From the NCBI GenBank assembly GCA_900549335.1, contig UROJ01000116.1, positions 1 to 5,181 of the forward strand: a stretch of 5,181 nt of DNA, read 5' to 3'. Position 1 is the stretch's first letter. The number at the start of each line of letters is the position of its first letter. The notes under the pieces were generated by a model, which was not told the DNA's origin, made no database searches, and saw only the letters and a program-made list of their open reading frames with translations. This DNA comes from an uncultured Collinsella sp. (GTDB taxonomy: Bacteria > Actinomycetota > Coriobacteriia > Coriobacteriales > Coriobacteriaceae). Shown here in pieces: positions 4,924-5,181 of this stretch. Made by a program: the position numbers and the translations under genes.

Positions 4924-5181
4924 TTAGGAGTATTCAACATAACCAAGGGCTTCGGGCGCCGCGATAAATGCCAAAGAGCGCAAATATCCCTGCAAATCAA
5001 ACGCTGCCGGCCCATAACCCCGCCCATCATTCGTAGAAAACATCGAGAAATCCCGATTTTTTGCCCGAGGTCGGTATGCAGGGGCCTTCGATTGCAGAAT
5101 ACTCGCAAAAATGCACGTCGCCATCACCCCCACATGGCGCGAAGCAAAACAAATGCGCAGCCTAAAAGGCCGCTCGCCATC
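4924..5181 (-). CDS. Unrecognised frame open to the right edge; possible C-terminal end of a gene
   Basis: The minus-strand frame is open from 5181 to a TAA at 4924-4926 (85 codons). It contains KNRDFSMFSTNDGRGYG and a tail AFDLQGYLRSLAFIAAPEALGYVEYS. I do not recognise a family. Possible starts inside the window (GTG at 5133, ATG at 5124) lack a convincing ribosome binding site, so if real the gene begins outside. Third codon positions are less GC-biased than in tadA or lemA, and TTG, TTT and TAT are frequent, which argues for foreign or non-coding DNA. No terminator follows before the lemA terminator hairpin. Confidence 0.25.
   Translation of the reverse strand, partial: DGERPFRLRICFASRHVGVMATCIFASILQSKAPAYRPRAKNRDFSMFSTNDGRGYGPAAFDLQGYLRSLAFIAAPEALGYVEYS

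Noticed and set aside
4806..5108. 100-codon minus-strand frame
   Set aside because: It reads through the lemA terminator hairpin into the lemA stop, so it is very unlikely to be translated.

Overview
The window looks like chromosomal DNA from a high-GC gut actinobacterium of the Coriobacteriia, most like Collinsella. That assignment rests on codon use and gene types and is an inference. It holds four recognisable protein genes, one tRNA gene, a possible gene end at the right edge, and a 652-base intergenic stretch full of long inverted repeats.

Left edge (1-883, minus): the N-terminal 294 residues of a secreted surface protein, with a clear signal peptide and the beginning of a fibro-slime type domain; the C-terminus lies outside the window. 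Its start is fixed by a strong ribosome binding site. Upstream are a plausible promoter and a run of eight G (minus strand) lying between a second possible -35/-10 pair.

884-1535: no credible gene. From 1092 to 1519 there are four stem-loop forming inverted repeats in a row (1092-1139, 1152-1221, 1228-1411, 1451-1519). The third is a MITE-sized element with a 16-bp perfect core stem. The fourth has a 20-bp stem with a single G-T pair.

1536-3317 (minus): one uninterrupted frame encoding an N-terminal TadA tRNA adenosine deaminase fused to a C-terminal glycerate kinase. Both halves keep their hallmark motifs. This is the most unusual gene of the window.

3369-3458 (plus): tRNA-Ser(UGA), divergent from tadA, with its CCA encoded. 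A TetR-family regulator (3462-4058, minus) converges on it, with only three bases between the CCA and the complement of its stop codon. Divergent from tetR is lemA (4258-4809, plus), with a good promoter, a possible operator dyad over its -10, and a very strong intrinsic terminator at 4846-4891. The layout suggests that the TetR protein controls its own gene and/or lemA, but the sequence does not prove this.

4892-5181: mostly featureless. A minus-strand frame runs open from the right edge to a stop at 4924; it may be the tail of an unrecognised gene or a chance or degenerate frame.

No CRISPR array, insertion sequence transposase, rRNA or replication origin was seen.
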